The translations under genes and the position numbers were made by a program. The notes beneath the pieces were generated by a model. The model made no database searches. It had not been told where the DNA came from and saw only the letters and a list, made by a program, of their open reading frames with translations. Shown in pieces: positions 12,632 to 23,426 of a stretch of DNA of 64,000 nt; positions within the stretch are counted from its first letter, which is position 1; each line of letters starts with the position of its first letter. The stretch comes from Bimuria novae-zelandiae CBS 107.79 (Eukaryota; Ascomycota; Dothideomycetes; Pleosporales; Didymosphaeriaceae): the NCBI GenBank assembly GCA_010015655.1, contig ML976734.1:158023-222022 (forward strand). Reading direction: 5' to 3'.

Positions 12632-13011
12632 GCTATCGTGCAGAAAGCCGCGTAAGTTTTGGTGGGTTGCGCAGCTTACTGGTGGGATACGTTCTAGCAC
12701 ACCTACTCAACATGCGAACCGTCACATCAATGTTACCAGAAATGATCTATATTAAATTTAATTATTACGTTATTAAGCTATCGTGCAGAAAGCCGCGTCA
12801 GTTTTGGTGGGGTGCGCAGCTTATTGGTGGGATACGTTCTGGCACACCTACTCAACATACGAACCGTCACATCAATGTTATCAGGAATGATCTATATTAA
12901 ATTTAATTATTACGTTATTAAGCAGAAAGCCGCGTCAGTTTTGGGGGGGTGCGCAGCTTACTGGTGGGATACGTTCTGGCACACCTACTCAACATGCGAA
13001 CCGTCACATCA
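12632..13011. repeat. 145-bp tandem repeat, about 2.6 copies
   Basis: Units begin at 12632, 12777 and 12922 (period 145 bp) and share GCAGAAAGCCGCGT, GGTGGGATACGTTCT and a conserved AT-rich end (ATTAAATTTAATTATTACG). The third unit lacks 8 bp near its start and ends at 13011. The AT-rich unit end also occurs just left of Pogo-2 (about 10484-10515), so that transposon inserted inside the array. Open frames here (12562-13099) simply restate the repeat and are not genes. Confidence 0.9.
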
Positions 13012-14154
13012 GCTAGGTACCGTGGAACGGCTCGACTACTACTATCGCTCGTCAAGAACGGTTGACATCCAACTGGCTACCGCTTCTGATGGAACATAGA
13101 CCATTTATTGCTGCACATTTTTTTCTACGCGGCTCGAGCTAACTATGCTGCAATGCATTCGTCTCCGTGCATGCTTTAGGGCCTCTGTCAGGGTCATCTT
13201 CGAGGTCCGGGTATCTAACCCGTATTCTCTGAACAACAGCATATCAAGCGGACGCAACTGCCAACGACCTAGACTGCGGTCACCTATTGGCAGTTTTTTG
13301 GCCCCAGCAAATGCAATGTGTGACACGAAGTGGCTTGCAGGGTAAGACTCCTTCTCGTACATGTAGTAACATCTAGTTCTATACGCGTAGCATCCTATAC
13401 CGACATTTGAGCGCCTGTGGCAAAGCCCACAATTCGATCCTCTGGGCGGATACTGTGCTTCTAGAAGGGAATGGCGGTATATAGAATCCCGTAAGAGGCA
13501 TCACCTATGCCCTCGCTTACTTGTTCCCTATAAGCACTACTGTCCCAGCGGGTTCCTTCCAGCGCAACGGAAGAACAGGTGGGTCCCGGGTGAGGCTACC
13601 GTCTTACCCGTGAACGACCATGCCAATGGATTCAGTCATCCGACAGCATACCGTTACTAAAAATGTAGCATCAGCAGGGATATTTACTCAACTTCTCAAT
13701 ACTACGGCAGAACGTTGTGTACAACGTACAGTGTACAGTCCAGATTTTACCTTGCCATGCCCATGTACCAGGAATTTCCATCAACTAGCTCGCGCGAGAA
13801 GCCCGTATAAACCCATAGAAATCGCCTCACCTATACTTCACACCACTGCCGCCCGTTCCTGCATGATCAGGTCAGCCTCTTCCTTGGCATGCATTGGCGT
13901 TAGAACCACTCTGCTCAAAGGGGTGTGGTAGAGGGTGCGCACACCCTCTAGCATCATCAAATGCCTTAGCATCTGTTACGGAAATATTTTGGTAGGTGGA
14001 AGTACATTGTGCCCTCCCTTCCGCGAATGGACAGAGAACTGGACTAGGTTTATTTACCAGGTCATCCACCCTCGAACCGATAATCAATCACTCACCAGCA
14101 CCTTTGTCACCGGTTCCTACCTCATCTTCAAAACCGCCGCTCATCAACACTCAC
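13012..14154. other. Intergenic, moderate GC, no supported gene
   Basis: Composition returns to normal and RIP bias disappears. Short open frames on both strands (about 60-126 codons) show no family resemblance, no conserved motif and no plausible splice structure. Some of this is upstream and 5' UTR sequence for the secreted-protein gene at 14155. Confidence 0.6.
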
Positions 14155-14685
14155 ATGCACTTCCCCACCCTAAGCCTAGTTGTCCTCGGCCTCAGCGCCT
14201 CAACCTCAGCCCTCCCAACACCACCCCGTCGCCAACAATGCACCTCCACCCGCACCGTCTCCGACCCAGGCTTCTACGCCGCCGGGTTCCTCCCGTCCGC
14301 CGACTTCTCCACTGACCCACCCTACTACGAAAACCAGATCCTCGAATTCCAACCCAGCTTCTCTAGCCCCAGCGCTACGTGCACGCTCTTCGGAAACTTC
14401 GAAGCCGGCCTCAAAATACGCGTGAAGGGGAATGCGAAGCCGGTCCTGGACGTCTACCAGCGCCACAGCAGCACTGAGAAGAAGCTCATCGGGACGTTCG
14501 CTAATCTTCCTCCGCTGGACGAGAACGGCGCGTTGACGGATATTGTGAGCGCCCCGCTGGGCACGGTGAAGTGTAGTGCGGGAATGGTGTTTGAGTTTCA
14601 GGTTAAGCTGGAGGAGCCGGGGGATTGGGCTGGTATTGCATTTGAAGAGGATGGGATGAGTGGGTTTGATTTGTTGGCTTGTTAG
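14155..14685 (+). CDS. Small secreted protein, 176 aa, effector candidate
   Basis: Predicted secreted protein of unknown function. The ATG at 14155 was chosen because it opens directly into a signal peptide (MHFPTLSLVVLGLSASTSA, cleavage near residue 19-20). A longer open frame begins at 13996 but lacks a leader. A short propeptide-like segment with PPRRQQ follows. The mature domain is about 155 aa with four cysteines (residues 29, 76, 140 and the C-terminal residue 176), which would allow two disulfides. It looks like a beta-rich compact domain, loosely reminiscent of But2-type or other secreted beta-sandwich proteins, but I cannot assign a family. GC is high and no stop or RIP bias is seen, so it looks intact and single-exon. 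It lies between two RIP-mutated transposon blocks, a setting typical of fungal effector genes; that role is an inference from context. Confidence 0.75.
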   Translation: MHFPTLSLVVLGLSASTSALPTPPRRQQCTSTRTVSDPGFYAAGFLPSADFSTDPPYYENQILEFQPSFSSPSATCTLFGNFEAGLKIRVKGNAKPVLDVYQRHSSTEKKLIGTFANLPPLDENGALTDIVSAPLGTVKCSAGMVFEFQVKLEEPGDWAGIAFEEDGMSGFDLLAC

Positions 14686-15215
14686 GTATAAACGGGTCAA
14701 AAAACCGAGCAAAGAACGCGACCTTCTCGACCGCCCTCTCGGTAGAACTCTCCAATTCAGATCAGAGGAACGGATGTACATTTAGTATACAGACTGTCCC
14801 TACTGAGGGGTCTCGGTTGCTCCACTAGGGCAAGGCTACCGCAAAAGTCGAGAGTTGGCAACACTTAAAGATTAAGGGGTCCAAATTCTTAACACAACCA
14901 TTGAAAGCATCCGCTGAATTGAGGGGGTGCACTCGGTGCCTTAGACAGAAAATGCACTACATTGGAGGTAACAAACCTGAATTCAGATGCATCTGGTGCA
15001 GTAGAGCGAGGGGGTATGCGTGTAGAAACGTTGGAGGTAGTGCCCATAGGACTCCCAACTTGCGCAGTCACTACTTACTGGCTCGCACTGCCGGCATATC
15101 ACATGCCCTTCATCCTGACTCGAATTTGAAGGAGGTGCAAGCCGTACATCATGCGCGAGCTGACAGCAGAGGAGCTGTTCAAACTTGTAGAGCAAGACCT
15201 CGACAGGCTCGCGGC
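14686..15215. other. Intergenic between secreted-protein gene and the hAT nest
   Basis: No gene is supported; the open frames here cross into transposon sequence. AGAGTTGGCAACA at about 14851-14863 matches the terminus of the 128-bp MITE at 30599-30726, so a single eroded MITE end may be present. No opposite end was found. Confidence 0.5.
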
Positions 15216-15544
15216 TCTCCGCACAGTGCCGCCAAAGTACAGAACGTTCGCTCCATACGTTCGGTCCGTACAGTGATTCGAGCCGAACGAACGTACAGTT
15301 ATATTGACCCGTACAGAACTCCAAACGAACACCCTTTTAGGGTTATACTTTTGGTTATTCGGGACTATAAGTGGTCCTTTTTATATAGGGAGTAAATTAG
15401 TAGAGTTTTCTTATGCCTTCTGCTATTCTTGTGCTATACGGGCGTTATCATATAGTACTTTATGTAACGTTCTTAAAGTAGAATTTTAGTTAAGTTTAAT
15501 TATTATTATTTTTTACCTCTACACTGTTATTAGCTATAAGTATA

Positions 15545-15977
15545 TGTTAGGATCTGTTAAGATTCAACATAACGCGTGGCGGGGCATCGGCACTTATCTA
15601 TGTACCCTAGTTAAGATTCCTAACTTAGTCACGAATTACCTAATAAGTCACGCGTCCTAGAAATATTAGAAATCCTACAAGTATCTTGGCATATAGGTCC
15701 TTAGGATAAATAGGACTTTAGAATCTATCGGACGGGACTTATATATAAAAATACTAAAGCTAGACCTTCTATTTTTATATTTAATCTTATATTATATCTA
15801 TTATTTAAATTATACTTAGGCCTTCGTTAATTTATTTATAACCGCGCCTTACTTTTAATATAAATAACTTTATTAATACGCGCGAGCTATTAATACCTTG
15901 TACCTATTTTAATATTATTTTTACCTAAGAACTAACTCTAGTCTCTTTTAAGACTAGTTACTCTAAAGAGCTTAATA
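15545..15977 (+). repeat. 5' LTR of Gypsy-2
   Basis: 433 bp starting TGTTAGGATC and ending CTTAATA (CA mutated to TA). Its first 60 bp are less mutated than in the 3' copy (AACGCGTGGCGGGGCATCGG against AATGCATAGTAGGGTATTAG), while its middle is more mutated. Confidence 0.92.
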
Positions 15978-18900
15978 TCTTAAACATCCGTATTATAAGC
16001 AAATACAAAATCCTTTTTAATATAATTAATATTTTTAAGGATGGCATTACTATTATAAAAAATCCAACTTTGTATACAGTAATTATAAGTATACAGAACT
16101 CTAGTTCCTATAGCTTAACTTATACTTTTATAAAATAATGAAAAAGGCTAATAAGAGTATATTTGCCTGTACTTATATAAAAAAAATGCGCTTAAATAGT
16201 TTAAACTATATTTAAATAAATATTTAGCTAGATATAATATTGCTAGAGATATAACTAAAAATATTACTGTAAAAGAAACAGCTACGTAGTAGCGCGAAGA
16301 TTAATACTATAAGGCACTATTAAAAACACTATTTAAATTAATAAAAAATAATATAACTTAAAGCGTAACCTGCGCTAAAACTAAGGTAAAAACAAAACTA
16401 ATAGATTACCTATAATAAAGATTAACTATTATAACTACTTATAGACGCCTCGTCTAAAGCAAGATAATTATAGCTACTAACCTATAAAATTTTTTAGTAC
16501 TACTACTAACTCAATACTCTAAATAAGAGAACAGGAAAGGTCCTAGACCCTTATAAGCCTATATAAAAACGTATCTCTAATAGGACTTGCCTAATAAGGA
16601 CTAAAACACATAACTACTTTTGTTACGATGCCTATATATACTATCCTATGCCTTGTAACGATAGCTATCGTTACTCGTTCCTTTTGGGGATGTATGGCGG
16701 CCTGGTATACAACGACGTACATTACGTCTATACTATTTACTACTACGCTAAGTAGTAAGGATATTTCCCTCTATAATAATAATAATGCTATTAAGACTAG
16801 TTTAACTGTCCTATCTTGTACTATAACGTCTATCTATAAGATAAGTAAGAAGCAAGACATTTTCTATAAATACACTAGACTAAGAATTAGGCCCTATTAC
16901 AATTAGTAAATAGATATTATATATTATAGATTTAGTAAACGTGTTTGCACCCTAATTACGAGCAACGTGCAAAATAAAAAGAGAAATATAAATTTAGCTA
17001 ACTAAGTGAGGAAATAGTAATTCTAAGAATTAAATTAGTTACGAATAGCAACGTATCCTATAAAAAAGCTTAATAATAATTATAGAATAAAAAGAGAGAG
17101 AGTTACCCTAAGCTACTAAAAGTACTACTTAAGAAAATATCTTTTTTAAACCTAGGCTTAGGCAAGAAAACGCCTTTAGAAAACTAAATAGTATAAATAG
17201 TTAAGCATTAATTACGCTACTAGTATAGCTTAAAGGAATATAAATAAAGACTATACTAGATTTAAGAGTATAAGAAAACTATGTATCGCGAAGCGCACTT
17301 AATAGAGCGAGACTTTATAAATATAAAAAGACTATACCTTATCCTATCCATATAGCGAATAGATACCTGCTACCAGGCACGCTATAAATTAAATACAAGA
17401 TTATAATAATGCTTAAGATTTATAAATACTAGGAAATAATTATACCAAATATTCTTAAAGAAGCTAGCTATAATATAGTACCAAAACTAGCCTAGTTAAT
17501 GAAGTGAAATTCTATTATTAATTATAAATAGTAGACACTATTCATTAAACGCTCCAAATATGCACCATAAGTACAAACTAGGTATTAATAGAGTATAATA
17601 ATATATAGAAAAGCTATAAATAATTTAGTTTTATATTTAATAGTTAATAACAAGGAAAATACTTTAGTAGACATTAGTAAAAACTCCTAGGTTAAAGAGC
17701 GTATAAAGATAGATAATATTGTACTTTATAAAATTCTAGAATACTACTAAGTATAGTTTTACATATTTACTAAAAGGAAGCAAAAGCAAACCTACTAAAA
17801 TATTAATTCTAAGATCTCGTAATAGGCCTAAAAGAAAGGAAAACGTCACCCTTTAGACTATTATATAATAAGACTAAGAAAGAACTCTAGCAAGAAAAAG
17901 AATGTATTAAAATAAGCCTTAATAAAAGCTATATATAACTATTAGAGTTAATAGTAGTTAGTTCCTTTATATTTATTATAAAGAAAGACGAAACACCACG
18001 ACTATATATTAATTATTAAACGATTAATAATATAATAATTAAAATTTAATGCCTACTACTAAACATCTTAGGACTTAGAGACTAACTCTTGAGAGCTATG
18101 ATTTGTATAATAATAAATCTATCAGATAGATACTATCGTATATACACTAAAGAGAGTAATAAGTAAAAGATAGCGTTTAGATTATACTATAGACTATATA
18201 AGTATATAGTTATGCCTTTTAGGCTTACTAACGCACTAGCAAACTTCGAAGCACTAGTTAATAATATACTTTATAATTATGTAGATATATTTATTATTAC
18301 ATATATAGATGTTATACTTATTTTTTTAATAACAAATTAGTTTATATTCCTTATGTATAAATAGTATTACAAGCATTAGACAAAGCATACTTTAAATTTA
18401 AACTAAAGAAGTGTAAATAGCATATAATAAAACTTAAATTTCTAGAATATATTATTAGTATAAAGAAATTAAAGTTATACTAAATAAAATAAAATATATC
18501 ACGAACTAGCTAATACTAAAAATAGTTAATAATATCTAAGAATTTTTAGGATCCTATAGACCTAATCGGTAGTTTATACAAGACTACGCAAAGGTTATAA
18601 TATCTTTAACTAACCTTACTAAGAAAGAAACGACTTTTAAATAGACTAAAAAGTATAAAGAGTTATTTAGACACTTAGTAAAAGTATATACTATAGCACT
18701 GGTTCATATCTACTTTAAGGATAAAGAACTACTATAAGTTAAAATAAACGTAAGTAATCTCGTAATTAGCGTATACGTAGAGTAAGAAAAGAATAATAAA
18801 TAATACCGTATTATATACTATTTATACAAGTTTAGTAGAGCAGAAACATAATATAACGTACATAATAATGAACTCTACGCGACTATTAAAATATTTAAGC

Positions 18901-21047
18901 ACTAAAGTGTTTACGCACTTAGTTACTTAAGTTTTATAATTTTCATAGATTATAAAAACCTTATACAGTTTATAACGACTGAAGAACTTAAACTACAATA
19001 AGTAATATAGTTAAAGATACTTTAATAATATAAGTTTAAGATTATATACACACTAGAAAGGGAAAATAGACAAGTAGACACCTTTAGTAGACGTAGTAAT
19101 CTTATAGGAGAGAAAGTACAGACCTACTTTATAATATTATAATAAAATCTAGATAGATCACTAGAACCTATAGTAGAACTTAATTAACTCCTTATTATTA
19201 CACGAGACGTACCAAAGGAATAATAATACTATAATAACCCTGTACGGGCACCTAAGAGTTAGGAAGATAATAGAACTTATCTAACAAAACTACTTATTTA
19301 GAGGAATACAAAAAGCAATAACGAAGTATATTTATAAATATATAAACTACTAATAAAATAAGTATGCTACACACCTTAAGTATAAAAAGATATAAATAAT
19401 ATAGATACCTATAGCACTATAGAAAGACATCGCGATAGACTTTATAATTAGACTACCTAGCTTAAAAGACCTATGGAACAGAGCAAACTATAATTTTATA
19501 CTAGTAATTATTTATTAATTTACTAAATACGTAGAATTACTACCCTATTAAAAATAATTATAGCTAAGGAACTTGCATTCCTTATCTTGAATTAACTTAT
19601 ATAATATTATAGCATTATAAAGATAATTATTAGCGAAAGAGATAAGCTCTTTACCTTAAATTACTAGATAACGCTTATAGCACTTATTAGAACAAAATAA
19701 AAACTATGAACAGCCTAATATCCGTAGATAGACAGATAAATAGAACGTATAAATTAGATAATTAAAACGTACCTACGCATCTACTATAACGACTAGAAGT
19801 ATAACTAAATTTCCCTATTAATTATAATGTAATTAGTATATAATAATAAGGTAATAGTAGTAATAGGATATATACTATTCTATATGAACCATGGAAAACA
19901 CCTACATCTTTTTAATTAAATGTTTCTCATAAATATTAGAACAAAAGCTATTAACAAGGCAAAGACTAGAAAACGATACACGAAGAACTCTAAGAAAGTC
20001 TTACAAAGTCTTAGTAATAAAGCATTTTTTATATGAACTAAAATAAAATATCTTAGCTAAAAAGGGAGATAAAGCATATTTATTAATAAAAATATTTTAA
20101 ATAAAAAAAAAGTACAAAAAATTATATTATATTAAAATTAAACGATTTTTTTTTAAATAAATATTAATAATTAACTATCAGTTAGAGGTATTATTAGACG
20201 TAAAGATACACCTAGTATTGTATATAAATTAATTAGAACTTATATATCCTAAAATACTAGTTATAACTACCTTTTATTCTTAATTAGGGAAAGAAAACGA
20301 ATTTAAATTTAAATAAATACTATAGTATAAGAATTAGCTACGTATATGCCGTATTAAATAAAAAGGTTATCTATATAGCGAAAACGAAAAACATATAAGA
20401 GCTAGAGAACCACTTATAAAACTGCTAAGAAAAAGTCTAATAGTACTAGCACACTACTACACAATAGAAGAAGAAAAAGGCGTAAACTAAATTATAATCT
20501 AGTTTATTACTTTAGTACCTAAAGTAGTATTAAAATTAATTAAAACTACTACTTAAGCAAGTTCTTTGCGAGCCTTTAAGATTTTTAATTATTTATTATA
20601 AATATACTTTAATTAAATAATTCTTACTTTTTTTAACGTAACGTTTTTTACTAATTACGTAAATATACTATTTTCTCCTCTGCTAGATGCCTAAGTAGGA
20701 GTGCTACGTAAGTAAGCTCTTTTTTTTTATCTAAAGCTTTACCTCCCTCTTAGCCTCTATATTTTCTAATCTCACTAATTTAGCATCCTTTTTTAAATAA
20801 TCTGGTAAATATATCTCATTTAGTTCACACTTTTAATTACTATACTAAACGCAATTTATATCCTTAAGTATAAAAATAATAAATAATATAGTAATTACTC
20901 TTTAGCGTACTACGAATACGCGACTAGAGTAAATATATAGTTTTATTTAAGATGATTAGCCTGCAAATAATAGTATTAGGTATATTAAAAAAGTAAGTTT
21001 ATAAGTAATTAATCTATAAAGGCATTAAGCCTGGAGAAGAGAGCTAA

Positions 21048-21480
21048 TATTAGGATTTATCAAGATCTAATATAATGCATAGTAGGGTATTAGTACTTAT
21101 CTATACGCCCTAGCTAAGATTCTTAACTTAGTTATAAATTATATAATAAGTTACGCGTCCTAGAAATATTAGAAGTTCTAGAAGTATCTTGACATATAGG
21201 ACCTTAGGACAAATAGGACTCTAGGATCAATAGGACAGGACTTATATTTAGAAATACTAAAGATAGACCTTCTATCCTCGTGTTTAACCTGATATTTAAT
21301 TTATTATTTAGATTATACTTAGGCCTTAGTTAATTCGTTTATAGCCGCGTCTTACTTTTAATACTAATAATCCTATTAATACGCGCGAGCTATTAATACC
21401 CTCTACATATTTTTATATTATTTTTACCTAAGACCTAACCATAGTCTCCTTCAGGACTAGCTACCCCGAAGGGCTTAATA
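21048..21480 (+). repeat. 3' LTR of Gypsy-2
   Basis: 433 bp, same length as the 5' copy, beginning TATTAGGATT (TG mutated to TA). Its middle keeps bases lost in the 5' copy (CCTTCTATCCTCGTG against CCTTCTATTTTTATA). It is followed directly by the GTATA duplication. Confidence 0.92.
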
Positions 21481-21525
21481 GTATATTATTATAGATTACT
21501 TTATTACCTGCTTATAGTTGTTATA

Positions 21526-23264
21526 CAGTAGGGTCACAAAAAAAGAGTACTCTTAAAAGTGGTATATTTTATAAGTCTATAACCTAGGCAGTTCTTAGTT
21601 TATTCTTAAGGATGTAATATATTTTAAAAGAGAAAATATAGGATATTAAATTTTAAAACCTGATTTTTGCTTAGTAAGCAAGAAAAAGCTATAGTAGGTT
21701 AGTAATTTAAAAAGCTAAATATAATCCCTATATAACTACATAAAACTTTCCAATTAACGTATAAAATAACCTTTTTAAAATCCATGATTAATATTAGCAT
21801 TTTTTCTCTATATATATACGAATTTTTACTATTTACTTCTTACTTAAAGGTTTTTTTATTCAATAAAAGAGTTATAAAGCATAAAATAGTATTATCACTA
21901 CACTAGTACTTAGTACACTAACCCTTAGCGTCTATAACGTCCTTATAACGCTTAGGTATAGATAATATACAAATATCTACAGCCTCTTAAGGTATATTAT
22001 TCCACTCTTCTTTAATAACTCTTATAAAAGCTTCTATACTTTCGTGATTATTTCCATAGTCTAAATTACCCCTATATCTCTTAATACGTCTATCCTTTAT
22101 TAGACTCCAGAAATCTTCAATAGCGTTTAGGTCCGGTGAATAAGGGGGATGAGGATACAGTTTAATTTTATTTCTTTTAAAAAAATTTAAAACCTCGTCT
22201 GTTTTATGAATTTTAGCATTATCTTGTTATAATTACCACCCTACATAGCTATAAGAATATATATTTATATAAGAAAATAATAATTTAATATATAAAAATA
22301 TATACTAAGTTATTATTTGATAGAACATTAAAAAAAGTAATTAGCTTACCTCTCTTTATATACTATTTAACAACAAGATTTAAGACTTTTCTTATATAAT
22401 CCTTATTATAAAAGTTTGTTATTAATTTTAGCGCTTTAATAACAACTAATTCGGACCTTCCGCCTATCCAAATAAAATCCTAAATCTGAATAGTTATATC
22501 TCGGTCTATAATTAAGTTAGTTTAATAGTAATTAAAAAACTTAAATTATAGAAAAATACTAAAATTTTTGTTACATAATTTAAGAAAAAGAATAGTTAAT
22601 ATAACGTACTTATAGTTCTAGTAGAACTTAACTCTTTTCCAACTCGCTTACTTCTCCTTTTTCTATAAATATCCATCCTAGAACCGTTGTCCTTCCTGGA
22701 TTGCTGACTTATTATAAAATATGATCTTATTAAGATTTATATTTTCTTTATGTCCTAGTTGTTCTTTAGTAAAACTAAGCCTAGTTTTAGCTTTTTTAGA
22801 GCTTATTTTAATAGTATTACCCTGCTTTTTTAAACCCCTTTGTAAAGTTCTTCTTGAGATATTAAGACTATTTTTAAGTAAAAGTTTTTTATTTATCGTT
22901 TTAGGGTCGTTAGTTAAAGTTTTATTAATAACTTTTTTATTTCTTAAAGAAATCCTTGTTATTGCTCCTCTTTTAACTCTTTTAATATTAAAAGAGATTT
23001 TTTTCTTAGCTTTAATACGTTGTATAGTATTATAAATAGCTTTTTAGGTTTTACTAAGAGTAGAAATAATAGTAGAAATAGGGGTATTAGCCCTTAAAAG
23101 TAAATCTGCTTCGTATTCGAGTTTTAAAAGTCGTGGAGCCATTTTAAGGAAATATGAGGTATAGAGAAATGTTTAAGAGAAGGTTTCTTATCAGTAAGAT
23201 TACTAGTAATCTATTATATACTAAGTTTTAGAATTTGGGTATTCTGCTTAGTTAGACCTAACTG
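21526..23264 (-). mobile_element. Tc1/mariner-family transposon, RIP-inactivated
   Basis: Minus-strand conceptual translation from the ATG near 23143 gives a Tc1-type transposase. The N-terminal helix-turn-helix region starts MAPRLLKLEYEADLLLRA. A second DNA-binding segment follows near 22.8-22.95 kb (SLNISRRTLQRGLK). A degraded first catalytic block (IIFYNKSA for IIFSDESA) is near 22.72 kb. The last block SPDLNAIEDFWSLIK, with the Asn-Ala-Ile-Glu typical of the DDE signature, is near 22.1 kb. Several in-frame stops break it. Probable termini are CAGTAGGGTC at 21526 (preceded by TA) and CAGTTAGGTC read inward from 23264. The right-hand TA is not preserved, so the ends are approximate. Confidence 0.8.
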
Positions 23265-23426
23265 TGGCCCTTGCGACCCAACCCATCTACTAGCCTAACC
23301 GCTAGTAAGTAAACGTTAGCCAAAAACGCTACCTAATTATATATAAGATAGTAATAGATTACCTCTTTATACTAGCAACGTCCTGCAACTATAAGTAGTA
23401 TTTTTTATTTATTAGGAGAATAATTA

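Larger units (their letters stand above)
15545..21480 (+). mobile_element. Ty3/gypsy chromovirus-type retrotransposon, RIP-inactivated (Gypsy-2)
   Basis: Complete by structure: equal 433-bp LTRs (15545-15977, 21048-21480), a 5-bp target duplication GTATA (15540-15544 and 21481-21485), and a polypurine tract (ggagaagagag) before the 3' LTR. Plus-strand conceptual translation gives RT at about 17.9-18.6 kb (VMPFxLTNALANFEALVNN, then YIDVILIF at about 18300 for the YLDDILIYS site). RNase H is at about 18.7-18.96 kb, integrase at about 19.43-19.86 kb, and a C-terminal chromodomain-like segment (KGYLYSENE, for KGYPDSENTWEP) at about 20.34-20.42 kb. Stops are abundant throughout. It inserted into hAT copy A. 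Confidence 0.92.

Noticed and set aside
1..13011. Search for a CRISPR array, rDNA or centromeric satellite in the AT-rich block
   Set aside because: Repeats are LTRs, TIRs and one 2.6-copy array; no regular short repeats with spacers and no rRNA sequence.
12562..13099. Two overlapping plus-strand open frames of 112 and 95 codons
   Set aside because: They translate the 145-bp tandem array; the repeated peptide is a by-product of the repeat.
14206..14781. 191-codon minus-strand frame over the secreted-protein gene
   Set aside because: Antisense shadow of a GC-rich coding region; Arg-rich with no features.
16628..16906. 92-codon frame inside Gypsy-2
   Set aside because: It lies in the gag-side region of a RIP-mutated element and has no recognisable domain; likely a chance gap between stops.
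22721..23035. 104-codon hydrophobic plus-strand frame resembling a membrane protein
   Set aside because: It is antisense to the Tc1-like transposase; T-rich RIP-mutated DNA reads as Leu/Phe/Ile.
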